Positions 54,162 to 63,638 of a DNA stretch of 64,000 nt are shown piece by piece (position 1 is the first letter of the stretch; every line of letters starts with the position of its first letter). The translations under genes and the position numbers were made by a program. Source of the stretch: Marinobacter piscis (GTDB lineage: Bacteria; Pseudomonadota; Gammaproteobacteria; Pseudomonadales; Oleiphilaceae); the NCBI RefSeq assembly GCF_007671655.1, contig NZ_VCGX01000004.1, positions 124,001-188,000 of the forward strand, written 5' to 3'. The notes under the pieces are model-generated. The model was not told the origin of the DNA. It worked only from the letters and a program-made list of their open reading frames with translations, and ran no database searches.

Positions 54162-54889
54162 GCCGCCTCCTCTTGTGCATCCGTCGGTTGTTTCTCAAGC
54201 CAGAAAAAGCCGACCACTCCACCAGCCAGGGCACCGGCAACCACATGGGTGTTGGCAGGCAACCACTTCCAGGCCGCAAGGGAAGCTGCTGCTGCCAGCC
54301 CCCAGGCAACCAGTACACGCAGGTTTTTCTTGCCGCCCAAAGCCATGGACAAAAGAAAACAGCCCAGCACCATATCCATCCCCAGACTCTTGGGGTTCTG
54401 AAAAAGACCACCAAAATAGACACCCAGCCAGGTACCTATAATCCACGCCAGCCAGAGCACCAGCCCACCGCCCAGAATGACCTCAAGATTATGCCTGCCA
54501 CTCTGGTAATCCTGAGCCGCCACTGCCCAGTTAGCATCGGTAAGCAGGAGTATCAGCCCATAACGTTTTGCCGGAGAGACGTCTTTAAGCATGGGATAAA
54601 GAGAGGCGCCCATTAAAAGATGCCGGGAGTTAATGGCGAAAACCACAACCATTACCGGAATAACAGGTACCTCTGCGCCCCACATTTCAATCGCCGCAAA
54701 CTGCGAAGCGCCGGCGAACATCAGGGTACTCATCAACAGGGTATCGAACGGGGCCAGACCTTTCTGCACAGCGGCAAGGCCAAAGGCTGCGCCGAATGCC
54801 ACGACAAACAGAGAGATGGGGAGCATCCGCAGAAGTTCGGAACGAACCTTCGCGGGCTGGAATTGATAGGGATATGACGATTTTTTCAT
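54158..54889 (-). CDS. AzlC-family branched-chain amino-acid exporter
   Basis: Membrane protein of 243 aa. PISLFVVAFGAAFGLAAVQKGLAPF, STLMFAGASQFAAIEMW and NSRHLLMGASLYPML are AzlC/YgaZ signatures. About seven helices. It lies 220 bp from a divergent leucine-type dehydrogenase gene, suggesting shared branched-chain amino-acid control. Confidence 0.9.
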   Translation of the reverse strand: MKKSSYPYQFQPAKVRSELLRMLPISLFVVAFGAAFGLAAVQKGLAPFDTLLMSTLMFAGASQFAAIEMWGAEVPVIPVMVVVFAINSRHLLMGASLYPMLKDVSPAKRYGLILLLTDANWAVAAQDYQSGRHNLEVILGGGLVLWLAWIIGTWLGVYFGGLFQNPKSLGMDMVLGCFLLSMALGGKKNLRVLVAWGLAAAASLAAWKWLPANTHVVAGALAGGVVGFFWLEKQPTDAQEEAA

Positions 54890-55109
54890 TTAGGCAAGCT
54901 AAGGAAGTTTCTCCGGCGCGCGTATCAGTAGTTTCCGCAATTCAGGCCAGGCTATGTGTCAGAGGTTCTGTCCGACTTATCCACCAGCCGAGCCCTGACA
55001 CGAGGCGTACCAGCCCTGAAAATCGCAAGTGTTTATTCCCACCTGTTAAGATAGACGCTTTTCAGTTTCGCAACATAATGCCCGTTCAAGCCCAGGAAGA
55101 GATAACCCG

Positions 55110-56189
55110 ATGACTGTATTCAGCCACCCCGAATTTGATGACCACGAACATCTGTCTTTTTTTTCTGATCCGGAAACCGGACTTAAGGCCATTGTTGCCA
55201 TCCATAACTCCTCCCGCGGGCCGGCTCTTGGCGGTTGCCGGATGTTCCCCTATGCAGACGATGAGGCGGCGTTGCGCGATGTGTTGCGTCTGTCCCGGGG
55301 CATGACCTACAAATCCGCCCTCGCTAACCTGGACCTGGGCGGCGGCAAATCCGTGATTATCGGCGACCCGCACACGCAAAAAAGTGACGTTCTGCTGGAA
55401 GCCATGGGCAGACATGTGGAAGGGCTTGGCGGCCAGTACATTGCCGCGGAAGATTCCGGCACCAGTGTCGCCGATCTTAAAGTCATCGGCCGCCAGACCC
55501 GTCACGTTGCCGGCATAACCGAACATATTGCGTTCGACGGACAGCCAAGCAACGGCGACCCCTCGCCAACCACAGCCTATGGCGTGTTTGCGGGGCTGAA
55601 AGCGGCGGTAAAACATAAACTGGGCCGCGGGGACCTGACCGGGCTGAAGGTGGCTGTTCAGGGTGTCGGCAATGTGGGTTACCGACTCGCCCGGCACCTG
55701 AAAGAAGCCGGTGCAGAGCTGTGGGTTTATGATATTTATCGGGAAAATATGCAACGCGCAGTGGAAGAACTCGGCGCCCATCCAGCCTCAGCCGACGATA
55801 TTCTGTTCTTGCCTGTCGACGTAATCGCGCCCTGCGCAATGGGCGCCGTGTTGAATGACACCAGCATTCCCCGGCTGCAGGCATCGGTCATTGCAGGCGC
55901 GGCCAATAACCTGCTGCAGCGTCCGGATCATGACCAGGCCCTGAAAGACCGGGGCATTCTGTATGCGCCGGACTTTGCGATTAACGCAGGTGGCATTATC
56001 GATGTATTCTACGAGAGCACCGGTGCGTCTCCGGAGGAGGTGCGCGCCCACGTGGAAGGTATTGGTGAAACTCTGACAGAGATTTTCACCCGCTCAGACA
56101 ACACTGGCACACCCACGGGTGCGGTTGCCAACCTGCTTGCTGAAGAACGTTTCCGGAAGCACGATGAGGCCTCTGCACAGGCATACTGA
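55110..56189 (+). CDS. Leucine dehydrogenase-type amino-acid dehydrogenase
   Basis: Glu/Leu/Phe/Val dehydrogenase of 359 aa. The N-terminal catalytic domain has [44 protein letters not shown] (catalytic Lys in YKSA) and [12 protein letters not shown]. The NAD-binding domain has [22 protein letters not shown]. It deaminates branched-chain amino acids to 2-oxo acids, with NAD as coenzyme. Divergent from AzlCD, hinting at branched-chain amino-acid degradation. AGGAAGAG lies upstream of the ATG. Confidence 0.9.
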   Translation: MTVFSHPEFDDHEHLSFFSDPETGLKAIVAIHNSSRGPALGGCRMFPYADDEAALRDVLRLSRGMTYKSALANLDLGGGKSVIIGDPHTQKSDVLLEAMGRHVEGLGGQYIAAEDSGTSVADLKVIGRQTRHVAGITEHIAFDGQPSNGDPSPTTAYGVFAGLKAAVKHKLGRGDLTGLKVAVQGVGNVGYRLARHLKEAGAELWVYDIYRENMQRAVEELGAHPASADDILFLPVDVIAPCAMGAVLNDTSIPRLQASVIAGAANNLLQRPDHDQALKDRGILYAPDFAINAGGIIDVFYESTGASPEEVRAHVEGIGETLTEIFTRSDNTGTPTGAVANLLAEERFRKHDEASAQAY

Positions 56190-56239
56190 TTCTGCGGCCT
56201 TGCCCCATGATTGGCGGCGGGGAAAGGAGCTCGTTTAAC

Positions 56240-57292
56240 GTGTCAATTCCACCGACCGAAAGCTGGAGTCTCCTGCAGGGGAGTCTGGTTTTTTTGGTGT
56301 GTGCAGCCATCATCGCAATTGCCGGAACCCGTATCACCCGGGTAGTCGATCAGCTGGCAGACCGCACCGGCATTGGCGAAGCGGCCGCGGGTGCTTTGCT
56401 GCTAGGCGCATCCACCTCCATGGGTGGTTCGGTTCTCTCAGTAACCGCGGCGTGGCATGGCAATGTGGAACTGGCTGTCAGTAACGCACTGGGGGGCATT
56501 GCCGTACAGACGTTTTTCCTGGCGGTTGCTGACATGGTTTACCGTCGCTCCAATCTGGAGCATGCCGCCGCGTCGGTTCCAAACATGATGCACAATGGGC
56601 TGCTCATCTGCCTGCTGGCTCTGATCCTCTTCGCACCCTACCTGCCAGACGTCACGGTTGGCGGAATACATCCGATCACGCCGGTTTTACTTGCTGTTTA
56701 TTTTTACGGTATTTATCTGGTGCGCCAGGCCTCACAATCGCCCATGTGGCGCCCCTCCGTAACCCGGGAAACCCGTGAAGACACACCCGATGACGTGACG
56801 GAAATGCCGCCCCTGTCCCGCCTGTGGGTTGAGTTTCTGATACTGATGGCCATTCTGGGCATCGCCGGCTGGTCACTTGAGCCGGCAGCCACCGCAATCG
56901 CTGGCCAGACAAATCTGACACAGACGGTCGTCGGCGTGCTACTCACATCTGTCAGCACCTCAATTCCGGAACTGGTAACGTCCATTGCCGCTGTTCGCCG
57001 CGGAGCCCTCACTCTTGCGGTGGGTGGGATCATTGGCGGTAACGCCTTTGATACTTTGTTTACGGCGGCTTCAGATATTGCTTACAGGGAGGGGTCGATT
57101 TACCACGCCATGCCCGAGGACTCAAAGTTCTGGGTAGTACTTACATTGCTGATGTCAGGGATACTGATGATGGGGCTGATTCGCCGGGAGCGCGAGGGCA
57201 TCGGGAAGATTGGCATGGAGAGTACAGTCATTATGGCGCTGTACGTTTTCGGGGTTGTGATGCTGCTCAGCGGCATCCAGGCCTCAGGTTAG
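56240..57292 (+). CDS. CaCA-family sodium/calcium exchanger with an atypical alpha-1 repeat
   Basis: Membrane antiporter of 350 aa from GTG 56240 (AAGGAG upstream; the frame is open to an ATG at 56207). About ten helices in two halves. The alpha-2 repeat has the normal SVSTSIPELVTSIAAVRRG and GGIIGGNAFDTLF. The alpha-1 repeat reads GASTSMGGSVLSVTAAWHG, with no Pro-Glu at the ion-binding position. Ends in TAG. The ion and direction are uncertain because of this missing acidic residue. Confidence 0.82.
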   Translation: MSIPPTESWSLLQGSLVFLVCAAIIAIAGTRITRVVDQLADRTGIGEAAAGALLLGASTSMGGSVLSVTAAWHGNVELAVSNALGGIAVQTFFLAVADMVYRRSNLEHAAASVPNMMHNGLLICLLALILFAPYLPDVTVGGIHPITPVLLAVYFYGIYLVRQASQSPMWRPSVTRETREDTPDDVTEMPPLSRLWVEFLILMAILGIAGWSLEPAATAIAGQTNLTQTVVGVLLTSVSTSIPELVTSIAAVRRGALTLAVGGIIGGNAFDTLFTAASDIAYREGSIYHAMPEDSKFWVVLTLLMSGILMMGLIRREREGIGKIGMESTVIMALYVFGVVMLLSGIQASG

Positions 57293-57313
57293 CCAACCCC
57301 GGTTTGCGGCTGA

Positions 57314-58216
57314 CTATAGCTGATCGAGTGAAGCCTTCAGAGTCCCTCCAATGCTCGCGTTCAACTTAAGGTCTGCCAGGCCCTCTGCCCGTGTCCGCCC
57401 CAGATTAAGGGTGGCGATCGGCTTCTCCAGGTCTTTGGCATAGCGACAGAAGCGGAACCCCGAGTACACCATCAGCGACGAGCCAATCACCAGCAGGCCA
57501 TCGCTCTCTTTCAGTGCGTCCCGCGCTGACAGCACTCGTTGCCTGGGTACATAATCCCCGAAAAAGACCACGTCCGGTTTCAGGATACCGTCACACCGGG
57601 GGCAGTCTGCCAGGCGAAACCCGGAGAAATCCACCTCCAGATCCGCATCGCCATCCGGTGCGGTTCTGGCTCTGTAGTGCCCGAACCCGGGGTTCAGATC
57701 CGCGCAACGTTCATGCATGGCGTCCCGGGTGCAGCGGTACTCACAGCTCATGCACCGCACTTCATCCGCACGACCATGTAAGTCGCTGACCGCCTGTGTG
57801 CCGGCCTTCTGGTGCAGGCGATCGACATTCTGGGTGACCACCAGGCTGGCGTGGTTACGCTGTTCAAGGTCGGCGATGTGGTAATGGGCGGGGTTGGGTG
57901 TGGCATTGCGCATCACGGGCCAGCCTATCAGGCTTCGCCCCCAGTAGCGCTGACGGATGTGCCGGTTTTCCATAAAATCCTGGTGCTGAACCGGCTGTTT
58001 TCGTTTCCAGGCCCCCTCACCGTCACGGTAATCCGGAATGCCCGAGTCTGTACTGACACCTGCCCCGGTCAGAATCATCAGCCGTGGATGACGCTGAATA
58101 AAGTCAGCCAGCAGCTTTCCTGCCTGTTCCGGCTCATGCGAAACTGCAGGCTCGCGCAATTCCGGGAGACGCTGGTGCGCACTGAACGGTCGTGTACGGT
58201 GGGTGGTAACGGACAT
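57314..58216 (-). CDS. Sirtuin with zinc-binding cysteines (class II-like)
   Basis: NAD-dependent protein deacylase of 300 aa, GGAGG 4 bp before the ATG. TGAGVSTDSGIPDYRDGEGAWKR, TQNVDRLHQKAG, DLHGRADEVRCMSCEYRC and CPRCDGILKPDVVFFGDYVPR give a full catalytic core and four zinc cysteines. The Asp-Leu-His-Gly-Arg and large insertion fit the SIRT4/class II branch. A different class from the 16849 sirtuin, which lacks the zinc site. The upstream spermidine-synthase-like gene ends 16 bp away. Confidence 0.9.
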   Translation of the reverse strand: MSVTTHRTRPFSAHQRLPELREPAVSHEPEQAGKLLADFIQRHPRLMILTGAGVSTDSGIPDYRDGEGAWKRKQPVQHQDFMENRHIRQRYWGRSLIGWPVMRNATPNPAHYHIADLEQRNHASLVVTQNVDRLHQKAGTQAVSDLHGRADEVRCMSCEYRCTRDAMHERCADLNPGFGHYRARTAPDGDADLEVDFSGFRLADCPRCDGILKPDVVFFGDYVPRQRVLSARDALKESDGLLVIGSSLMVYSGFRFCRYAKDLEKPIATLNLGRTRAEGLADLKLNASIGGTLKASLDQL

Positions 58217-58232
58217 AAAACCTCCGACAGGC

Positions 58233-58964
58233 TCAGCCTGGCTTGCGGGCTACATAAACGGTATTGAACGACTCTCTGTTCTGGAACGGATTGTAGAAGC
58301 TTACGACATGGCAGACCACGTCGGTGAATACTTCCTTCAGTACGTCCATAAAGACGGGATCTTCGCCTTCATTGGACCACATAGCAAAGATACCACGGGG
58401 TTTAAGCTGTCTGGCCATGAGCGTGATATTGTCAGTGGTGTAAAAGCTGGCGCTCGAATCATTCAGCAGTGCCCGGGGCGAGTGATCAATGTCCAGCAAA
58501 ATGGCATCAAACTGTTTGCCTGGGGCTTCGGGGTCAAAGCCGCCGCTCTCGGGGTCGGCAACGGCCAGGTCAAAGAAGCTGCCATGAACATAGCGGCTGC
58601 GGGCATCTGCGTTGAGGTCTTTTCCCAGGGGCACGTTCTCTTGCTGGTGCCAGCGGATCACCGGTTCCAGGTATTCGACGACCAGCAATTCCCCTACCCG
58701 TTCATGTCTGAGCGCAGCCACAGCGGTGTAGCCAAGGCCCAGGCCACCCACCACGACGCTCAGGTTGTCGCCTTCGGTTGCAGCCAGTCCGAGATCGGAG
58801 AGGGCCACTTCGGCGTCTACAAACATGCTGGACATGAGAAACTCTTCGCCGAGTTTCACTTCGTATATGTCCCGGTCGCCCAGTGCGGGAATGCGCCGGC
58901 GGCGGAGTGTGATTTCCCCGATTTCGGACGGTTGGCTATCAATTTGCTCGAATAGTCGTGCCAC
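58233..58964 (-). CDS. Spermidine synthase-like methyltransferase-fold protein
   Basis: Protein of 243 aa with GTG start at 58964 (GAGG 8 bp upstream). VVVGGLGLGYTAVAALRHERVGELLVVEYLEPVI is a SAM/dcSAM binding Rossmann block and FDAILLDIDHSPRALLNDSSASFYTTDNI the following strand with Asp. Closest in pattern to spermidine-synthase-like proteins of unknown substrate. Possibly co-transcribed with the sirtuin. Confidence 0.8.
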   Translation of the reverse strand: MARLFEQIDSQPSEIGEITLRRRRIPALGDRDIYEVKLGEEFLMSSMFVDAEVALSDLGLAATEGDNLSVVVGGLGLGYTAVAALRHERVGELLVVEYLEPVIRWHQQENVPLGKDLNADARSRYVHGSFFDLAVADPESGGFDPEAPGKQFDAILLDIDHSPRALLNDSSASFYTTDNITLMARQLKPRGIFAMWSNEGEDPVFMDVLKEVFTDVVCHVVSFYNPFQNRESFNTVYVARKPG

Positions 58965-59036
58965 TCTGGTGCCTCGGTTTTTTTATGACTAGGTGTGTCC
59001 CGATCTTGTGCATTAACTTGGTAGCATGGTGCAGTC

Positions 59037-59144
59037 GCAGTTGGGTAACCTCTCCCCAAACACGCTCCTTGCGGCACATCCATGTGACGCTTGGGCTCCG
59101 CCATCCCTGGCTCCGCACAGTTTGGGGAGAGGTTACCCAACTGC
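59037..59144 (+). repeat. Palindromic two-hairpin element, copy 9 (intermediate core)
   Basis: Perfect 25-bp arms (59037-59061, 59120-59144) enclose a 58-bp core: ACGCTCC, hairpin CACA-TCCA-TGTG, ACGCTTGG, hairpin GCCA-TCCC-TGGC, ending ACA. The first hairpin resembles type II and the ACGC/ACA-G junction resembles type I. It lies in the 248-bp gap between two minus-strand genes. Confidence 0.9.
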
Positions 59145-59212
59145 TCGCCCGCTTACTCCCCTGTATTCGTGCTTCGCACATCTTTGGGCGTGATATCCAT
59201 CAGTTCCTTAAT

Positions 59213-59776
59213 TTATTTCTCAGCACCTTCAGTCGCTTTTAAACAGTTGCTCAGGATATCCCGCATTTTCTCCGCACCAAGCGTGTTCATCAGTTCAATA
59301 TTCCGCTGCGGAATGCCATCCACATCCGGATGATTATCAATCGCGGTCTCCAGGCTGGCCTCACGCAACACATGAAGCATAGGGAACGGAGAGCGGTTGG
59401 TGTAGTTCTCCGCATCATCCGGCTTGGTGTCCGCAAACTGGTAGTTTGGATGGAAGCTGGCAATCTGATAAACACCTTCCATATCCAGATAAGCCAACAA
59501 CCCATCTGCCGCGTCCAGAAACTCATTATAAGCCGCAAAATCCTGCAGTGCGTCGGGATGAATCAACAACGTCGTTTCCACATCCGGTTCGTCATCCAAC
59601 CGCCGGAGCTCCGCTTGCAGCGCCTGGAGGAGTGATTCTTCGTTATCCGCTTCGGTTACCACAAAACGAACACGGCCCCGCACCAGTTCCCGTTTTGCGA
59701 AGGGGCAGAGGTTGTACCCAACAACGACATCTTCGACCCATTTCCGGGTTGTCTGAACTACTGTTCCTTCATTCAC
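59213..59776 (-). CDS. DUF1415 family protein
   Basis: Cytosolic protein of 187 aa. GTG 59776 is chosen since GAGGGG lies 8 bp upstream; a TTG at 59782 is too close. WVEDVVVGYNLCPFAKRE, ETTLLIHPDALQDF and YQIASFHPNYQFADTKPDDAENYTNRSPFPMLHVLRE are the DUF1415 signature. Function unknown. Confidence 0.9.
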   Translation of the reverse strand: MNEGTVVQTTRKWVEDVVVGYNLCPFAKRELVRGRVRFVVTEADNEESLLQALQAELRRLDDEPDVETTLLIHPDALQDFAAYNEFLDAADGLLAYLDMEGVYQIASFHPNYQFADTKPDDAENYTNRSPFPMLHVLREASLETAIDNHPDVDGIPQRNIELMNTLGAEKMRDILSNCLKATEGAEK

Positions 59777-59866
59777 TCGCAAAACCCCTCGTTTTAAAGA
59801 TCCAAACTCAGAAGTTCGAATCGGTCAGTCGGGCGGGACTGGCCAGCCCCGAAGTATGGCAAGACT

Positions 59867-61453
59867 TTAAAAGTAGCCTTGGCTTCGAAGATAATCATCA
59901 TAGCTACCGCTAAAGTCAGTAATACCGTCAGGCGTCAACTCAATAACCCGGGTCGCCAATGAAGACACAAACTCCCGGTCATGGCTGACAAAAATCAGCG
60001 TCCCCGGGTAATTCTCAAGCGCCAGGTTCAGCGCCTCGATGGACTCCATATCCAGATGGTTCGTGGGCTCATCCATCAGCATCACATTCGGCTTTTGCAG
60101 AATCAGCTTGCCGAATAGCATGCGCCCCTGCTCACCACCGGAAATAACCCGCACCGATTTGCCGATGTCGTCGCCGGAGAACAGCATACGCCCGAGCGTG
60201 CCCCGCACCAACTGTTCCCCGCCTGTGGTCCACTGTGCCATCCAGTCGGTCAGGGTATCGTCTGAGGCAAAATCCGCCGTATGGTCCTGGGCGTAGTAGC
60301 CAACCTCTGCGCTGTCTGTCCACTTTATTTCGCCGCTGTCGGGCTGGTACGCACCGGCCAGGCACTGCAACAATGTGGTTTTGCCAATACCGTTGGGGCC
60401 AATGATCGCAACCCGCTCGCCGGCTTCAATTTGCAGGCTCAGTTCATTAAACAAAGTGTTGCCATCAAAGCCTTTGGTCAGGTCGCGAAGGGTGACGGCC
60501 TGGCGGTGCAGTTTCTTGCCTTGCTCAAACCGTATGAACGGGCTTACGCGACTGGAGGGTTTTACTTCTTCCAGCTGTATTTTATCAATCTGACGGGCAC
60601 GGGAGGTGGCCTGTTTTGCTTTTGATGCGTTCGCGGAGAAACGGCTGACGAACTGCTGCAGCTCTGCAATCTGGGCCTTTTTCTTGGCGTTGTCGGCCTG
60701 CATACGCTCGCGGGCCTGGGTGGCTGCTGTCATGTATTCATCGTAATTGCCCGGGAACAGCTTCAGCTCGCCGTAATCCAGATCCGCCATGTGGGTACAC
60801 ACGCTGTTCAGAAAATGCCGGTCGTGGGAAATAATAATCATGGTGCTGCTACGTGCCACCAGGATGTTTTCCAGCCAACGGATAGTGTTTATATCCAGGT
60901 GGTTGGTGGGCTCGTCCAGCAACAACACATCCGGGTCTGAAAACAAGGCCTGTGCGAGTAAGACGCGGAGCTTCCAGCCGGGAGCCAGGTTGCTCATGGG
61001 GCCGTCATGCTGTTCCAGGGGAATATCCAGCCCCAGAAGCAACTCGCCTGCACGGGATTCCGCGGTATAACCGTCCATTTCGGCAAACTGGACTTCCAGA
61101 TCGGCCACGGCCATGCCGTCTTCTTCACTCATCTCGGCCTGGGAGTAGATGCGGTCACGCTCGTTCTTAACGTGCCACAGTTCTTCATGACCCATAATCA
61201 CCGTATCCATCACCGAGCAGTCTTCATAAGCAAACTGATCCTGTCTCAGTTTACCCAGGCGCACATTGGGCTCGAGCATGACCTGCCCTGCTGAGGGCTC
61301 CAGATCGCCGCCGAGAATTTTCATCAGGGTGGATTTGCCGGAACCGTTGGCGCCGATCAGCCCGTAACGATGGCCGTTGCCGAATTTTGCGGATACGTTT
61401 TCAAACAGGGGCTTAGCCCCGAACTGCATGGTAATGTTGGCGGTAGAAATCAA
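59867..61453 (-). CDS. ABC-F ATPase YbiT-like
   Basis: Cytosolic tandem-ABC protein of 528 aa without membrane domains. Two nucleotide-binding domains: Walker [13 protein letters not shown] (about residue 33) and [13 protein letters not shown] (about 345), Walker [12 protein letters not shown] and [11 protein letters not shown]. The second signature ([11 protein letters not shown]) is normal, whereas the first reads [10 protein letters not shown] in place of LSGG. The arginine/lysine-rich linker [17 protein letters not shown] fits translation-acting ABC-F factors binding the ribosomal E site. Confidence 0.92.
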   Translation of the reverse strand: MISTANITMQFGAKPLFENVSAKFGNGHRYGLIGANGSGKSTLMKILGGDLEPSAGQVMLEPNVRLGKLRQDQFAYEDCSVMDTVIMGHEELWHVKNERDRIYSQAEMSEEDGMAVADLEVQFAEMDGYTAESRAGELLLGLDIPLEQHDGPMSNLAPGWKLRVLLAQALFSDPDVLLLDEPTNHLDINTIRWLENILVARSSTMIIISHDRHFLNSVCTHMADLDYGELKLFPGNYDEYMTAATQARERMQADNAKKKAQIAELQQFVSRFSANASKAKQATSRARQIDKIQLEEVKPSSRVSPFIRFEQGKKLHRQAVTLRDLTKGFDGNTLFNELSLQIEAGERVAIIGPNGIGKTTLLQCLAGAYQPDSGEIKWTDSAEVGYYAQDHTADFASDDTLTDWMAQWTTGGEQLVRGTLGRMLFSGDDIGKSVRVISGGEQGRMLFGKLILQKPNVMLMDEPTNHLDMESIEALNLALENYPGTLIFVSHDREFVSSLATRVIELTPDGITDFSGSYDDYLRSQGYF

Positions 61454-61633
61454 GAAACAAACCTATAGATGTGAGGGCCGGCGCTGAGCCGGCTGAAGAA
61501 AGCCGGCATTGTACAGGTTTGCCGCGGCAATCGTGAGGACGAACAAACACGGATAATAGGGGTTGCCACAGGCGTCAGGTACGGGCAGCATTCCCCTCCG
61601 GGTACCCATTCATTCTATGTAAGGAAGAGGATC

Positions 61634-61912
61634 ATGACACAGGCAACCGCACGTCACATTCTGGTAGACAGCGAAGCAAAGTGTGAAGAGCTGAAGAGCG
61701 CTATTGAAGGCGGTCAGGATTTCGCAGAGGTCGCGAAGCAACATTCGTCTTGCCCCTCTGGCCGTAACGGCGGCGACCTGGGTTCGTTTGGCCCGGGGCA
61801 GATGGTTCCGGAATTCGACAAGGTCGTGTTCAGTGGCGAGGTTAATAAGGTTCTCGGTCCGGTGAAAACCCAGTTTGGTTATCACCTGCTGGAAGTGACC
61901 AGCCGCGACTAA
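61634..61912 (+). CDS. ppiC: Parvulin-type peptidyl-prolyl isomerase PpiC
   Basis: Single-domain parvulin of 92 aa, no signal peptide, so cytosolic. ATARHILVDSEAKCEELKSAIEGGQDFAEVAKQHSSCPSGRNGGDLGSFGPGQMVPEFDKVVFS has the full active-site pattern. Length equals that of E. coli PpiC. Shine-Dalgarno GGAAGAGG lies directly upstream. Confidence 0.93.
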   Translation: MTQATARHILVDSEAKCEELKSAIEGGQDFAEVAKQHSSCPSGRNGGDLGSFGPGQMVPEFDKVVFSGEVNKVLGPVKTQFGYHLLEVTSRD

Positions 61913-61992
61913 GGCTGTTACACAGCGGCCTGCTGGCTGGTTCCTGACCACTCGGGAACCAGCCTTCAACCGTGCCCTGTGCTACGCCGGCT

Positions 61993-62811
61993 TTACTCTT
62001 CTGGTGAAAGGAATCGCGACATCTGCTTGCCAATGGATTCAACCGGGTCGGTAATTGCCTGCTGAATACTCTGGGTAACCGATTGCGAGAACGCAGACCC
62101 CGGCCCACTTTCCAGAAAATCCATATACAACCCCATTTCCTGGTCGCTGATTTTCTCATAGGTGTACAGATAGCTGTTATACACCTGCTGCTCAACCACG
62201 CCGCGAATCTGGCCCCGCTGACTTTCGATTTTCTGCCTGAGTGTATCGTAATTTTCCGAATCACTGCTGAACGCCGCCATGGCCGTTGCCAGGCCCAGTT
62301 GCACAGCAATGCTGGTATCCACAGCGCTCTCTGTGGCGCGGGCTGCACGATCAAACCTCTGGAACATCCGCGCGCGCTCTGAGCCTTTGTACTGTTTGTT
62401 CAGTTCCGGTGCCCGGGACTGAACCTCCTTCCAGACTGCCGGGTCCGAAGCCGCAATTTCAGCAGCGGAAATCTTCTGTGCCACAGGCGTCTGATACCAG
62501 CTCTCTACCGCCTCAAGCTGTTTATCTGAAAGATCCTCATCCAGCTTGTTTACAACCTGCTGCTCTATCCTGGCTGCACTGAAACTGTTATTCACGACAA
62601 ACCCGATGGTGTCTGCAACCATGGGAGGTATTTGCTGCCTGCGCGTCAGCCCTTCGCGGATACCCTCGCTCATCATGTCGGGGTAACGTTTAACAATATC
62701 GTCTATGGGTGATGCACTCAGCGCCTGCTGAGCACTGGACGCAGCCACAACCGGGCCAGCGAATAACAGCCCGACGACTAAAACAGGTTTAACTAGGGTG
62801 CCAAGCTTCAT
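61993..62811 (-). CDS. DUF2059 exported protein
   Basis: Exported protein of 272 aa from ATG 62811 (the frame is open to 62862); signal peptide ends near AGPVVAASSA. Mostly helical; LEAVESWYQTPVAQKISAAE and QEMGLYMDFLESGPGSAFSQSV are typical of DUF2059 domains, here two related halves. Function unknown. It is divergent from the transglycosylase-like gene. Confidence 0.83.
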   Translation of the reverse strand: MKLGTLVKPVLVVGLLFAGPVVAASSAQQALSASPIDDIVKRYPDMMSEGIREGLTRRQQIPPMVADTIGFVVNNSFSAARIEQQVVNKLDEDLSDKQLEAVESWYQTPVAQKISAAEIAASDPAVWKEVQSRAPELNKQYKGSERARMFQRFDRAARATESAVDTSIAVQLGLATAMAAFSSDSENYDTLRQKIESQRGQIRGVVEQQVYNSYLYTYEKISDQEMGLYMDFLESGPGSAFSQSVTQSIQQAITDPVESIGKQMSRFLSPEE

Positions 62812-62879
62812 TTTACTATCATCCTGTGTGGTGGATGCAGCGTTTATGACACGCCAGCCCACCCCTGAGCAAGTAATCC

Positions 62880-63620
62880 ATGGGGTCCGGAGATGACAGT
62901 TTGGTAGGGAAATTCTGGAAACCGGCGCGCCAGAGCAACAGCAAGCGCAAGATCCGGCGTAACCGATGGCGTTCCCGCATGAAGTGGTACGGGCTGCCGG
63001 TCCTGGGCGTGGTCATCGGAACCTGGGCCACACTGCGTTTCAGCCTGCTTGCGCCGGACCCGCCGGTTAATCCGGACGATTTGTGCGATATCTTCCGGGA
63101 ACATACCGCCTGGTATGACTACGCCTATGCCTCTCAGGAGCGCTGGGGAACACCCATTGCCACCCAGATGGCGTTTGTTTATTACGAGTCTTCGTTCCGG
63201 AGCCATGCCCGGCCACCGCGAACGCAACTGTGGGGGGTTATCCCCTGGTCACGCCCCACGACAGCGTACGGCTACGCGCAGGCTCTGGACCCTGCCTGGC
63301 GGGAGTATCTGGAAGCCAACGGTGATGGTTTATTTACCGTTCGCACGGATATGGAGTATGCACTGGATTTTGTTGGCTGGTATAACCATCTCACTCACCG
63401 TCAACTTGGTATTCCTTACCATAGCCCACGCCGGCTCTACCTGGCGTATCACGAAGGCCGTGCCGGCTATGCGCGCAAAACGTTTGCCCGCAAGCCGGCG
63501 GTGACAGCTTTGGCGGTACGTGTCCGGAACCGGGCCTTCCGTTACGACAACCAGCTCAAAACCTGTGAACAGGAATTTCAGTGCTGGCGCTGGTATCAGT
63601 TCTGGCCGGTGTGCCGCTGA
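62880..63620 (+). CDS. Lytic transglycosylase-like (SLT) membrane-anchored protein
   Basis: Protein of up to 246 aa. A basic N terminus (KRKIRRNRWRSRMKW) precedes one hydrophobic anchor (YGLPVLGVVIGTWATLRF, residues ~37-54). The rest carries an SLT-like domain: MAFVYYESSFRSHARPP (catalytic Glu in YESSF), AYGYAQALDP and LAYHEGRAGYARKTF. Likely cleaves peptidoglycan in the periplasm. The start is uncertain: ATG 62880 lacks a ribosome site, while TTG 62901 has GGAG 8 bp upstream. Confidence 0.75.
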   Translation: MGSGDDSLVGKFWKPARQSNSKRKIRRNRWRSRMKWYGLPVLGVVIGTWATLRFSLLAPDPPVNPDDLCDIFREHTAWYDYAYASQERWGTPIATQMAFVYYESSFRSHARPPRTQLWGVIPWSRPTTAYGYAQALDPAWREYLEANGDGLFTVRTDMEYALDFVGWYNHLTHRQLGIPYHSPRRLYLAYHEGRAGYARKTFARKPAVTALAVRVRNRAFRYDNQLKTCEQEFQCWRWYQFWPVCR

Positions 63621-63638
63621 ACGCTGGCGAGGCGGCGT

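Noticed and set aside
1069-59144. Interpretation of the palindromes as integron attC sites
   Set aside because: They lack matching GTTRRRY/RYYYAAC boxes, are not separated by cassettes, and no integron integrase is in the window.
1069-59144. Interpretation of the palindromes as REP/REPIN or miniature transposons
   Set aside because: REP sequences are 20-40 bp with conserved stems, and miniature transposons keep terminal inverted repeats; here the terminal arms are the variable part. No RAYT or transposase gene is visible.
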